Part shown: one piece after another, positions 21,453 to 32,979 of the stretch
How the letters are laid out: each line of letters starts with the position of its first letter
How positions within the stretch are numbered: the first letter of the stretch is position 1
Assembly (NCBI GenBank): GCA_007449985.2
Contig: VIIQ02000574.1
Location: 434,001 to 498,000, forward strand
Source: Desmodesmus armatus
Taxonomy: Eukaryota > Chlorophyta > Chlorophyceae > Sphaeropleales > Scenedesmaceae
Length of the DNA stretch: 64,000 nt
Direction: 5' to 3'
Notes under the pieces: model-generated
The model's input: the letters and a program-made list of their open reading frames with translations, nothing else
What the model was told of the DNA's origin: nothing
The model's database searches: none
Translations under genes and position numbers: made by a program

Positions 21453-24400
21453 AACTGGGTCAGGGCCACGCCTGACCGCCCTTTCTGGAGCCAAACTAGG
21501 CTCATAGGGCATAATCCACAAGCAAGGGCCACAGAGCAAAACAAAGCCGTCTGGAGACCTGCAAGTCTGCAAAGCAACACGCTGCACTTGCAAGCCAAAA
21601 CCTGCTTCACCACATTTGTCCACACCGGTTGTACTGCTAGCACACATAGCCTCACCACTGGCATCACACGGGCCATCTCGTCACCCGAAAAGCAACAAGA
21701 CCGTCTCACACAAAACACCACACAGGTTCATGCACCACGGCACCTACTCAGGCTGACCAACAAAACCACGGCACCTACTCAGGCTGACCAACAACACCAA
21801 TTTCAACTACAACTAGCTTATGTCTGGCCCAACCTGCAAGTACCAAGCCTAAGCGGCATGTTTCGCAAAGGGAGGGGAAACAAGTGCTTCCAAATGTCTG
21901 ATCAACAGAATGGCAAGTTGCCGGTTGCTGTTCAGCATACTTCCACCCATCTCAATCAGTGGTGGGCCATGCATCATCAGTCCAAGCCATGATGTGCAAG
22001 CAGTCTCCAGCATTTCTACAACATCAACATTTCTAGGCAGGCACTCGCTGCTCAGAGTCACTATAAGTCACCTTGAAGTCACCTCTGTGTAATCAACCTC
22101 TTAACCTCAGCACTGCATTGCTTCCATGGCAGCTGCCATAATGGCAAATGTGTCATTCAATGGTGCCGTGGCATAACACCATCAACATTCCAAGGTGATG
22201 CCGCCTTCAAGGGGGAGGAAGTTCCCCTCAACAGATCTGGAGTGCTTCATACACCCCACATTTACACACAAGCCAAGCAGTGATGTTTGCAATATGTGCT
22301 GCACCTCGTGCGCTCTGCGGTGAACAATCACGCACCAGTGAACCAACAGACTCCGTGCATGCAGCACCCCCGGGCACTGTCACTTGCTTCATCCTGCTCG
22401 CCCGTTCCCTGCAGGTGAGGCCTATGATGGGGCCCAGACTGCATGCTGCATGGGAGGTCTCACAGGCAACACGTCCTCGCGCTTTCCTGCGCCTCACAAG
22501 TGCACAGGCTGGCTGCCTTTCAGCCGCTGAGGCACCTGACGACAGTTTGCGGAAATGCCCACAGGCCCAGACAGTGCAGTTCTAGAAGATCTGGTGTCTG
22601 CAGTACAGACATCTGTATGGCAGCTTCAGTACCTTGACAAAGTCCAGTACTGGCAGTACAATACAGAACAACAGCATGAGGCAAGTACAATACCTCAGAC
22701 GTTTGACAGAGCAACCATCGGCCACCCTGTGCAGCTCCAGATTAACAGATGCTCCTGTAGAGGAGCTTACTGGGTTGCAGCACCACCAGGGGGACAAGCA
22801 CAAACGTGCAAGGTCTGATGCTCATGCTGCTGCGCACCCATGCTTTGATTGCATCAGATGTATGGCGCTTACACGTCTGCACAGACACAGCAGTCATGTT
22901 GGGTAAGCCTGCCTGCATATACAGCCCGTATGCAGGCGGCTCCACTTGTTGCCGTGGGCGCAGCAGATGTAATCGGCGCAACTTCGTCAGACACAACTTT
23001 TCACCAACCACAAGAGCCCTCTCCGAGAAGGACCCTTGCTACCATAAGTGTCTCCAACCCCCTCACTGTCCGTAGTGAGACACCAGCCATGTGCCGGCGT
23101 GGGAAGCCCCCACATGGAGCCACTACCAAGTCTGACAGGCAAGCGCAAAGCTGGTGCCGGCTGGAAGCAATACTCAGGTAGGACCGTGCGCACCCCCTCC
23201 AAACACAACATGGCCTTTGGCTCCAGGATGTGCGGGGTGGGACTTCCTGAAGCATGATGGCTTCACGAGGCAGCCAGACACACCTGAGACTACACAGGGC
23301 TCAGCACCTGCGCCAACAGGCTGGTTCACTTCAAGAAGCTTTGATATCCACAAAAGCAAAAGGTGTTGGCTGATCACGCACACGATACTGCACGACAATC
23401 TTATGATGCAGCATGCAACGTGAGGCTGATATGACCCCAACACAAAACATGTTGTGTTCGAAATGCCCTGACAGCAAGCAGGTGCACATGTACAAGGCAG
23501 CCATACCAGCCTGACCAGGGGGAAATCAACAAGCTGGCCATGTGGCAACTCGCCGCTGTGCAATCTTGCAGCCGCTGTGGACATGGTGTTGCTGTCCTGC
23601 AAACGACTGCCAAGACCTTGCAGCTGCTGTGAATGTGATGTTGATGGTGATGCCCTGCAGGGGCCTGCCACGAGCTGCACAGCCTGTGCAGGTATAGCCT
23701 ATGCCTGTCCAAGGCATGTCCGATGCAATAGCAGCAATAACCTTGCCAAGTGGCCCCTGGAATGGTGGGTGTGTGAATCAACTACCCTGAAGCCCACAAG
23801 CAACTTCATGATCTGGCCAACCAGTGGGTGCCTGGAGACAATCAGCAGGCGGTGATGTTCATACACGTCAAACCCTGGCTTGGCATCATTAGCTGCACCC
23901 CAGCTCGGCACAGAGGCACATATTGTCAATCACCCCCGATAGTGTAGAGGCCTGGGCCGTTGTGTGCTGGTACCAGCACCAGAGGCCATGCATCCAGTCA
24001 GACAGCAGTGACGACTGTGGACAAGCTGTACATAACTCGGAAGCATGGCAAACCCCACCATCAAACACAGGGCAACACCACAAGGGCAAATCGAATTGCA
24101 ATTATATAGTGTCTGGACAAAAAGGCCGCTCCGTTGACACCTGGCTGGCAATCTGAAGGCAGCAGGCCAACCCACCATCAGCATGCATGCATGCAGACGC
24201 AGACAAGGTCAATACACACATATGCATGGAGTGGCACCAATGAGTGATATCGATTAGTGCTCTAGAGGCCTTCCCAATCCTGGCTTACCACTGTGCCTTC
24301 CCTTGAATGTGCAGATGACACAACCCCACACAACCCCACAACATGCATGAGTACATGCACTCCCTCTGCTGACACACCAACCCCATCACATATGGACGCA

Positions 24401-24763
24401 GGCAGAACTCCGATAGCCTTGCAGCCACTGTAATTGAGTCGACAAAAGCAGCCTAGAGGCTGCTGCAACTTGCGCAGCAGTGCTGCGCGTGCAACCACAA
24501 CCCTTCGAAGCTACTGCTGCAACCCTAAAGTACATCAAGCTGCATCAAGGGTGGGCGCAAACCCCGTGAATGCAGCCAGCCCAACACTTGAGACGGAACA
24601 CTATTCGACAGCCCCAAACACATGTCCATGGCTTGCCCGAGGTCATTCATTTGCAGGCATCGGCCCAAAGCAACACCGGTGTGCACGATACCCTTGACAA
24701 ACACTGGCACCCTGCCTAGTCAGCATCTGCTCAGCAACCATTGCACCTGCTGCGGCAGCTGTG
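21453..24763 (-). other. A/C-rich stretch without a recognised gene; likely 3' flank of the receptor kinase
   Basis: The minus strand is T/G-rich, like the introns of minus-strand genes here, so this may be the long 3' UTR or flank of the kinase gene ending at 24764. A 31-nt unit (CCACGGCACCTACTCAGGCT..) is repeated twice at 21735-21795. Weak leucine-rich-repeat-like phrases on the plus strand (LAAFQPLRHLTTV at about 22500; LTDAPVEELTGLQH at about 22740) could be relics of an F-box/LRR gene, but they have no consistent frame. Confidence 0.35.
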
Positions 24764-27700
24764 TCACACAAACCACCTAGTCTCACCCAACCCTTCTGCC
24801 CGTGAGTCCTGGCGGTTGTGCCACGACGTGTCCTCTTCGAACCCTTCCTCCCGCAAGTCAACACCACTCCATTGACGCCTGCTGCTGCTGCGCAAGCCGG
24901 CTAGAAAAGCAGGCACGCCCCCAGTGCTGCTGCCTGCCCTGTCATGGCCAACCTCCTTTCCTTCCTTGCTGGCTGGCTGGGGGCCGACGAATGGCTGTAG
25001 CTGAGTGCTGTGGCTGTGTGGCTGTAGCTGTGTGTCTTGAGCGTCGTCAGGCTGCTGTGAAGTGTCGGCAGGCTGCTCCACATCCGTAACTGGCAGCAGC
25101 GTCCTGGAACTAGGCATGTGTGCAGCCCATGCGGCATGTGCGGTGCCAGTCTGGGCCTCAGAAGGCGACTGCGGGCAAGAGATGGCGTACAACAAGCAAG
25201 GTCAGCGCAAGCTAGGTGACAACTGGCATTCAGATACAACGTGAATACTCCTTGAGAGCGATTGGAAATGACACAGTCTGCAAGTGCCTTACAACTGTGC
25301 CGCAGGTCTAGCGACCATGCCTGAGAGCCATTGCCGCACCCACATCAACAACCATATCTGTCTACAGCATGACAATATATCTATCAAGAGCACACACCTG
25401 CAAGGGATCCATGCCAGCGCATCGCTGGGGCATGCCCTCCACTCCACCAGGCCCCTGCTGCGCTCGCTGCTGCTGCATAGCCTCCGCCGTGCTGAACTGC
25501 TGCTGCAATGGCAGCCCAGCTGCTGACAGGTGTGGCGGTGCATCAGGTGCATCCACACCGGTTGCATTCTGTCCCTGCCGCTGCTGGATCATGTAGGCCA
25601 GGGCCTCTACTACAGCGGTGGCGGTTGGCCGGTCCGGCGGCTGTGTGGCCCAACACTGCTGCATCAGCCGCTGGTAGTCAGCAGGCATACCTGTCCAACA
25701 ACAAGAGTGTTGAAAGATTATCGACGTGCGAAAAAATGGACTGCAACATGAGCGGCAGTCGACCGGTTGAGTGCAGTGCAGGAAGGACCACGTGGCCCCC
25801 TAACGCCGCTGCAAACAAGTGCATAGGACGATGCCAATGCAGGATAACCTGCGCTGCATGCAGACGGTGCTGCGAGTGCTGTAAGGGTGTTGCACTGGCT
25901 GGGAAGCTGCTGGTCAAGGTCATGGTGACCCATGTGTGATGCCGTGCGCACCTTGTGGGACTGCTGGCCTCAAGTTGCTGAGCACAACAGCTTCGAAGAA
26001 CTGGCCGGGATGTTGCAGCCGCTGGAAGGCATCCTCTCCCGTGTACAGCTCCCACACTGCAGCACACCAACACAAACCATGAACATCACGTGAAGGCTAC
26101 CTTGGTCAGCCAAAGGCAATGCACCCGCAGAGCGCCTCTGTTGCATGCGGTCCAGATCCAAAAATCAGGCACGGACAATGGTGCACGACATGAGCTGAGC
26201 AAACGCCTGCACTCATGCCAACAGATTCCCCATGACAGCAAGAGGCCCCCTGCCTGGCACTTCCGTCTGTACAGTGCAAGAGTATTGCCACAAGGTCTCT
26301 AGGAGGTGCAGCCACTCACTCATTATCCCCAGCGCGTAGATGTCAGCAAACTGCAGAGCAGCAGCAGCAGCAGAACGCCAGCAGCGCGGGTAAGTTGGGT
26401 GCACGCATGCGTGCCGCCGCGCGATGGCACAGCAAACATCATCCGACCCATTCTACCTCGACACGCACATGAATACAGGAGGGCGCAGGGGCGCAGGTGT
26501 GCCACTGCAGGCCACTGCTGCCAACCAACACAGCCGTCCTGGCGGCACGCAGTGGCCGTCTTGTGGGGGTGACTGGGTGATTCTCACTCCTCTGTGTACA
26601 CCTGAGATGGCCATGCATGAAATGGAACCCACACATGCGCTGCAAATGTCACCCCACGCCAACACCCACCACAGACATCTTGCCCGAGCGCAGCATCTCA
26701 GGTGGCATGTGGTTGATGGTCCCGATGGTGTTGGTAGTCCTGTGTGTGTGGTGCTGCTTGATGCTGCGGCTGAGTCCAAAGTCGGCCAGCTTGCCCTGCA
26801 CTCCACACGCCGCCTCGCTGCAACTGGCAACCAGCACGTTCCTTGCATTCTGCAAGCAGTAGGGCAACACAGGCGTTGATATTGCTTGGCGTGTGCTGGG
26901 CTGCCATGTCAACCGGCCACATGGATTGACAGATGACTTACGTCAGTTGGTGGGCAGTTGCCTGAAGTAGCAGGACGGCACTCCTGACAGGCAGCCTTAG
27001 CCGGCGACACATGCTGTGCCTGTAGCTGGTGTACCTGTTGCATGCCGGAGCTTCAGCTGCCTTATAAACTGAGGCGGCAGGAATCAATATGTCTTTGTGA
27101 AACTGCCACACCAAAGGGGGCACAGTGCCATGCAGGCGGCTTCACAGTGGCAGCTCCTGTTAATGGAGGATCAGGCAGCGGTCAAAACCCCACTCACCAA
27201 ATCTCCGTGCACAGTGTTGGCCTTATGCAGCGCCTCCAGGCCCTGTGCTGTGTCCAGCAGCAGCTGCAGCACCTGCAATATGCTGCCTGGGTCCTGGGCT
27301 GGTGGGTGCCACTGGGCTGTGTAGCTGCTGAGACAGCCGCTGTCACACAGTTCCAGCACCAGCCAGCTTTCGTACTGCCGGGCGGGCTTGGTCAGGGACT
27401 TGCCACGCCGCAACTCCTGAGGAGAGTCAAAGCTGCTGGGTGCTGCTGCAACACACCTGCAGTCAACACTGGAGCCAAAGGAGTCTGGGGCAAGCTGCTG
27501 CTGCTGTTGCTGCTGCTGGGCCCCTTCACTGCCTTGTTGGTCAGCTGACTTGGCGACGGATTGTGACATCAGTGGGCCCCCACTTGAGCTGTGCTGCTGC
27601 CCTTCCGAGTTATCGCTGAAGCGCACCCTGCGTGCGGCAGCGCCCTCAGCGGTAGTGACAGCAGTGCCCCCACCCGGGTGACACGCCATAGCAAAGCTGC

Positions 27701-29422
27701 CGCTGTCTCCTACTGCTGCTGCTGCCGCCTCGCTGCTCTGCTTGCCCATAATGCTGCTGTGCGTAGCTGCAAAGGCGCCAGACATGGAATGCGACACACT
27801 GCTGCTGCTGCCAGCACGGCCTGGTGCACTGCTGCCAGCAGTGAAGCACCCGGCTGAGGTGCGGCTAGTGCCTAGAGGTGACAGGCCTGAGCCGTGCCGT
27901 GAGTGTGTGAAGCTGCTGATGTCGCTGTGGCCTCCGTCCTTGTGCGCGTAGTGGATGCAGTGGTAGGCCCTGTGTTGACGCACAGCAGGCAGATAGCACC
28001 ACCAGGTGGTATCACTTGTTAATATCAGATCCAGGCATACCCCCTAGGTACCCTAAAGGCAGTGGGTCATCATGATTAGCCTGGCACCTGTTGGAGGACA
28101 GCAATGCAGGTGGCTAACCATCAAACGGCATGACATGCACGCCTGCCACACACATTCATGCCTGGGCCCCCCTGACTGACATGCACGCCTGCCACACACA
28201 ACTAATGAACACTTTTTTGAGGTTTGCGTCCCAGCACACATGCATGCCTGCCGCTGGTCGACAGGACAGGGTGCGGTTATGGACACAGTTGGAGGGGCCT
28301 GTTCACCTGACAATGTTGGGGTGGTTGAAGGACATCATCATCTCCATCTCCTCCTCCACAGCTGCATAGGAGCTGCCATCATGCTCAATCACCTTCACCG
28401 CTACATCCATGCGGTTCCACCTGCACTTCCGGACAGCACCGGACAGCAGCATGCAGATGCCACAAACCGGTTTGTGTGTCTGTGTGGCAGCAGTTGCTGC
28501 CTACAGAAGGCTGACGCCATCGTGTTTCCAGAGTGCACTGTCACATACTAAACAGGGCAAGCTGGTGTATCACGTATGGGCAGGATCTGCAGTAGTAGTA
28601 TGCTGAGTCAGCGCATGATCAGGCGTCACGCACCTGCCCTTGAACACCTTGCCAAACGAGCCTGCCCCAATGAAGTCACCTGCAAGACGCAGCCACAAGC
28701 TCGCCACATGAGAGAAGCAGCAGCCTTTCAACATACATACAGCATGCTACGCTCTCAGTGCTGCACCCGAGGCTGACGACCGGCAGTTCACCACATGCCG
28801 CCATGGATCGCAGATTGCAGTAAAGCTGCCGTCTCTGCCTGTCACAGCGCTTGCAGCATACATACAAGCAAATATCTCGGAATACCTATTTCAGGCGCAC
28901 AGTCAAGTGTGTTGTGCTGCTACCGCCTTCACTACATACCCAGTTGAATGTCGGCGTCTTCCACCGCCCCCACGAAGGGTGCAGTTTGGCTGCCGATCAC
29001 CTCCCATCCTTTGGTGCTTGCTGGCAACTTGCTCCGCCTAGACAGCCTGCACACCACACCACACCAGACTGAGACGTCAGTACGATACATACAGCACATA
29101 TCCCTTGTTTTCTCCTTGTCAGTATGACACAAGGGGCTGTGCGTTCAAGGATTGGGAAACTGCGGCAAACAATTTCTACGTGAAAGTCAGCTTGCAGCAA
29201 GTCTGCAACAGCCAGTGCCTCCCACTGGACACTGCTCTGCGACAACTGCAACTGGTGCTAGTGTACAAGCGGCATCTCTGTGTGCGCAGTGCTGTGCATA
29301 AGCTTGTTGCGGACGCCGTGGCTGCATTAGGCCTGAGAGACAAAGCGGGACATGCGAAGACAAGACACAGACAGAGAAAGAGAGGGAGAGAGAGAGGGGA
29401 GAGAGAGAGGGGAGAGAGAGAG

Positions 29423-29477
<55 letters not shown>

Positions 29478-32129
29478 GGAGAGAGAGAGGGGGGTGGGGG
29501 AGCAAGAGGATTGACGCAGGAGCGTCAGGCACCCCATAGGGTGGAGAGAGCGTGTGCAACTGCGCCGCACGCGCTACGCCCAGACCTGTACCCCAGCACA
29601 AACCTCACTTACCCTGCTTGTATTGCTGACACCTCAGAGCTGGTGTTTGAGCCTCCAGTGGTCTGTGAGCTGAGCAGTGCGCCATGGTGGCCTGAACCCT
29701 GGGTTGCCTTGGTGTCAGCAGCGCCTGCAGCCTTGCGCTGATAGCAGCGCCGCCTGAGCCACCAGGCTGCAAAGCCGCTCGCCAGTAGGAACCCTGCAGG
29801 CACGCGTGCATGCAAACAGGAGGCAGGGTCTAACAGACAAACCAAGCACACTCCGTTCATCATGATGTTCATTTTAGAGTTTCTGAATGTTTGAACCAAT
29901 CAAGTGAACTTGCGGGCATGGCTTGTTGCATGCCGCGTTTTGCGTTGTGCATGGTTTAGCAAGAATACATCAGCCCTGCTTAGTGCGACCGCAAGACAGA
30001 AATGCAAGGACACTCCAGCATGCTGCTTGCTACATCATCAAGTATGACAGCTGGTGTCTGCTGCCCCGCTGTAGCTACCCCTGGGCTACCTTTGTTACCC
30101 CGCAACCCCTGCAAATCACTTACCAGCAACCAGCGGCACCGCGATAGCTACTGCTGTTGTTGGGGCCAAGCCGGGTGGTGTAGTTGCGGGTGCATCCAGG
30201 CTGGCAATCAGCTGATTGACACATGCATCTGCATTCATGACCGCCAGGCAGTCCCTGTTGATGTACCGCTCACACAGCCTGGTAGAATTGATCGCCACCT
30301 GCGGCACATGCACAGCACAGCACAGCATGGCACGGCAGGGCGGGGTGTAAGGTGATGTGCTGCAACAGCACTTGAGGCTTCATGCCAAGACAGCTGATGG
30401 CCGTCCGGGAGAGGCTCAGCCTTGTCGCGAGATGGGGATCGCACTTGTTGTGCAAGTCAATCTGCAACGAGCCATCTGCGTGGCCAAACGTGCAACCACG
30501 CAGCATGCTACTCACTGCAGCGTAGCCACCTTCAGAACCACCGCGAGCTTCATCATATTCGTAATTGGCGTCGTAGCTGGTTTCATCCGCCCACACAGAG
30601 TCTGCATACAGTACGCCCTGCAGCAGCACACCAGTACATTAATTTCAAGGCGGCAGCTCCACACCAGGCAGCAGTTGACTAAGCAGATGACTCTACACAC
30701 CCAACATCCCTGCGCAGGCTAGATCCACAGCTGCTCAAGGCAGCCCTGGATGACACCTAAGACAGCAGTACGTGCGGATTCACACTACCATATATGCTTA
30801 TGGATTCACACTACCATACTATGCATATAGTATATGCAAGCCATCTACGTCCGCCTCTTGTGTTTGGGCCACGACTTGGTCAGGGCTCCATCCTGCACAC
30901 AACTGCAGTGCTGAGAGCTGCTCCCGCCAATCGCATTCCTCACTGCATCTTGAGGTGCTCACTGCTCGCACCTTGTACACAACATCCCTGATTCTGATAC
31001 CTTGAGGAGCGGCGCTGTTTGGTAGCAGCTTGCTGCGTGCAAGGCTCTGGTAAGCCTTCAGCTGCGTCTCTGCTGGGGTGCACGCAGGCCGCAGCCTGTA
31101 GGTGTTGATTGAGCGCACTAGGCTGCCAGGCTTGCCTGCAGGATAAGGCGACGCAGGTCAGCACAGAAGAGTACATTGGTGCAGAGTCCCGTGCAGTGCA
31201 TTAGATCAACTTGCTGCACGCCTTGCCGTGCAGCACAAACACTGCTGTAGACGGCTGCCGACGGGTCTGCAGTGTGGTTGTTCGCACAACAGTGCTGAGA
31301 TGCCCAAATATCTGCATGTGCATGCCTGCAACTAGCCCCACACAAGCTACTGAGCATGAGGTATCACCTGTGAACAAGTCATACTGTGGTCCTGAACCCT
31401 TGCGGTCGTTCTTGAGGACAAGGTTGCTGAGGGTGAAAGTGCAGCTGCCGCACAGCTGAATGATGCCATATCTGAACTGCAAGTCCAGCACGGGACGCTC
31501 ATCTGGAGTGATGTTAGATGGCCCCCTCACAGTGACATTCCTGCAGCCAGCACAAGGATCAGCATGTGCGGTGATGAGTGTCACTAGTGCATCCGGAGGG
31601 CAGGCAGACACCGTGTGGCAGCCACGTTGCGTGTGCAGGACATGCAGAGCCCTGCACCTTGCTCTGTTGGATGAAGGCAGCATGACCGGGCATACTGTGC
31701 ACCTAGTGCAACAGCTGCAGCTGTTACAGCATACGAGAACATAGATGGCCGCAATGCTGACCTGGCAATGATCAGGGGTTGTTGTACATTGAATCTGCCC
31801 GACAATGTGTAGTTGCCATTGATGATGATGTCAGTGACGCGTTGATTCTCCAGGCACTGCGGGTGTGAGACACAACAAGCTGTGGTGGGGCAGGGGTGCC
31901 ACAGCTGCAGCTGCATCCACATTGCTGGGTTGTTCCCCAGGTGCTGTGTACATGCTGCTGTGGCTGATCTACCGTCGAGCATGCAGCACTGCAACTTGTT
32001 TGCAGGAGTCTGGGGCCCGCCCACCTCTGCCAAAGTGCCTGGGGTGCTGACACTGCAGCTGGCTGCCCCTGCCTGTGCAGCTAGTAGCACAAGACCGTGC
32101 AACACCATAAACTTGATCGAATGGAGCAT
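24764..32129 (-). CDS. Receptor-like protein kinase, single-pass membrane, TKL type
   Basis: Sixteen exons keep phase throughout, giving 1063 residues: 32129-32025, 31856-31762, 31540-31368, 31135-30972, 30617-30372, 30298-30124, 29793-29613, 29046-28940, 28679-28634, 28420-28307, 27969-27198, 26849-26670, 26350-26320, 26056-25952, 25690-25398, 25168-24764. A signal peptide (1-22) leads to an ectodomain of about 280 residues with short beta-like repeats (VTDIIINGNYTLSG, NVTVRGPSNI, TFTLSNLVLKN) and few Cys. One membrane helix (about 306-332) is followed by RRR. Kinase landmarks: GAGSFGKVFKG, VAVK (K440), HGDLNARN (D725), DFG (D749), PPE for APE, and ADIYALGIMMWE. An insert of about 190 Ser/Gln/Ala-rich residues (481-670) lies before the hinge WLVLELCDSG. 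All catalytic residues are present, so it is probably active. The ligand and substrates are unknown. The Ser/Gln-rich tail (930-1063) is unassigned. Confidence 0.9.
29371..29494. repeat. (GA)n microsatellite in a receptor-kinase intron
   Basis: About 120 nt of nearly pure GA/GGGA units lie in the intron between kinase exons 7 (ends 29613) and 8 (starts 29046). On the coding strand this is a long CT tract. It produces false Arg/Glu-rich frames on the plus strand. Confidence 0.95.
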
Positions 32130-32979
32130 TGTTGCTTCTGGCCAAAGCTTCACTGCTCAAGTACGGGAAGTCCCAGCCAGGTGAGCATTGGATTACCGTT
32201 TGCTGTACCTGTGCAATTAAAAGCTTCCAATACTGCCTACAGTGACACGGCGGAACGGGGTGTGCCCGTGTCAAGCGGACATCAACTGATCGTAGTCTGA
32301 TCGTAGGCAGTTGACAACTTAAAACACACCCCAACAAAGGCTCACGGCCAGCCATACACACATGCAAGAATCACCCATATACCGTAGCGTGCAGCCATCA
32401 GACTACGACATGACTGCTGGAGGCATTTCTGCTGGAGAGATCATCTCAGCAGACTGCAGATGCTGGACGTGCCGTTCAGTAAAGGTGAAGAGCATAAGAA
32501 AGACATATCCATACTAAAAGAAATATTGAGACCACCCTGTTCGACATACGCCAACAGTGCAGGCCGACATGCAAGTACTGCACTGTAGCAGTACACAAGA
32601 CAGTAGCCTCAGCCTGCTAAGCTGGGCCCCTGGCCCCTTCTACAGTGTCAATTAAAACACACGCATGTAAGGTGCAGGCCAGTAAGAATTCAATGCCAGC
32701 CTGTCAGCCGTACCACAACTTCAGGCAGGCGCCGTGTGGCATCAAGGCCAAGCAGTGGTGAACCTCTCTCAAGTTGCCGCTCAGTTCAGCATAGTGTAGC
32801 CAAAAAGCTCCACTTAGGCCCCAGCAGCCGGGAGTTGTGAGGGCTATTGGATGGTGAGGGCTATTGGATGTCACATTTGTCACCAAGTCCTGAAGTGAAG
32901 ACATCTTGCAAGAGTGACACATTTACACACTTTCATGACAGTGCCAGATCACTGTTCGCCCTGCGCGCCGGTGATCGTA
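32130..32979. other. Intergenic between receptor kinase start and coiled-coil gene end
   Basis: No coding signal. Both neighbours are on the minus strand, so this holds the kinase promoter and the 3' UTR of the coiled-coil gene. A 19-nt phrase (GTGAGGGCTATTGGATG) is repeated at 32835-32870. I see no clear TATA box near 32160-32240. Confidence 0.4.

Noticed and set aside
21396..21992. Plus-strand open frame with a poly-Leu stretch resembling a signal peptide
   Set aside because: The Leu run is the (ACT)n microsatellite read in one frame; the rest has no motif or splice support.
29352..29741. Arg/Glu/Gly-rich plus-strand open frame (RERGERERG-type)
   Set aside because: It is only the (GA)n microsatellite in a receptor-kinase intron; the real exons are on the other strand.
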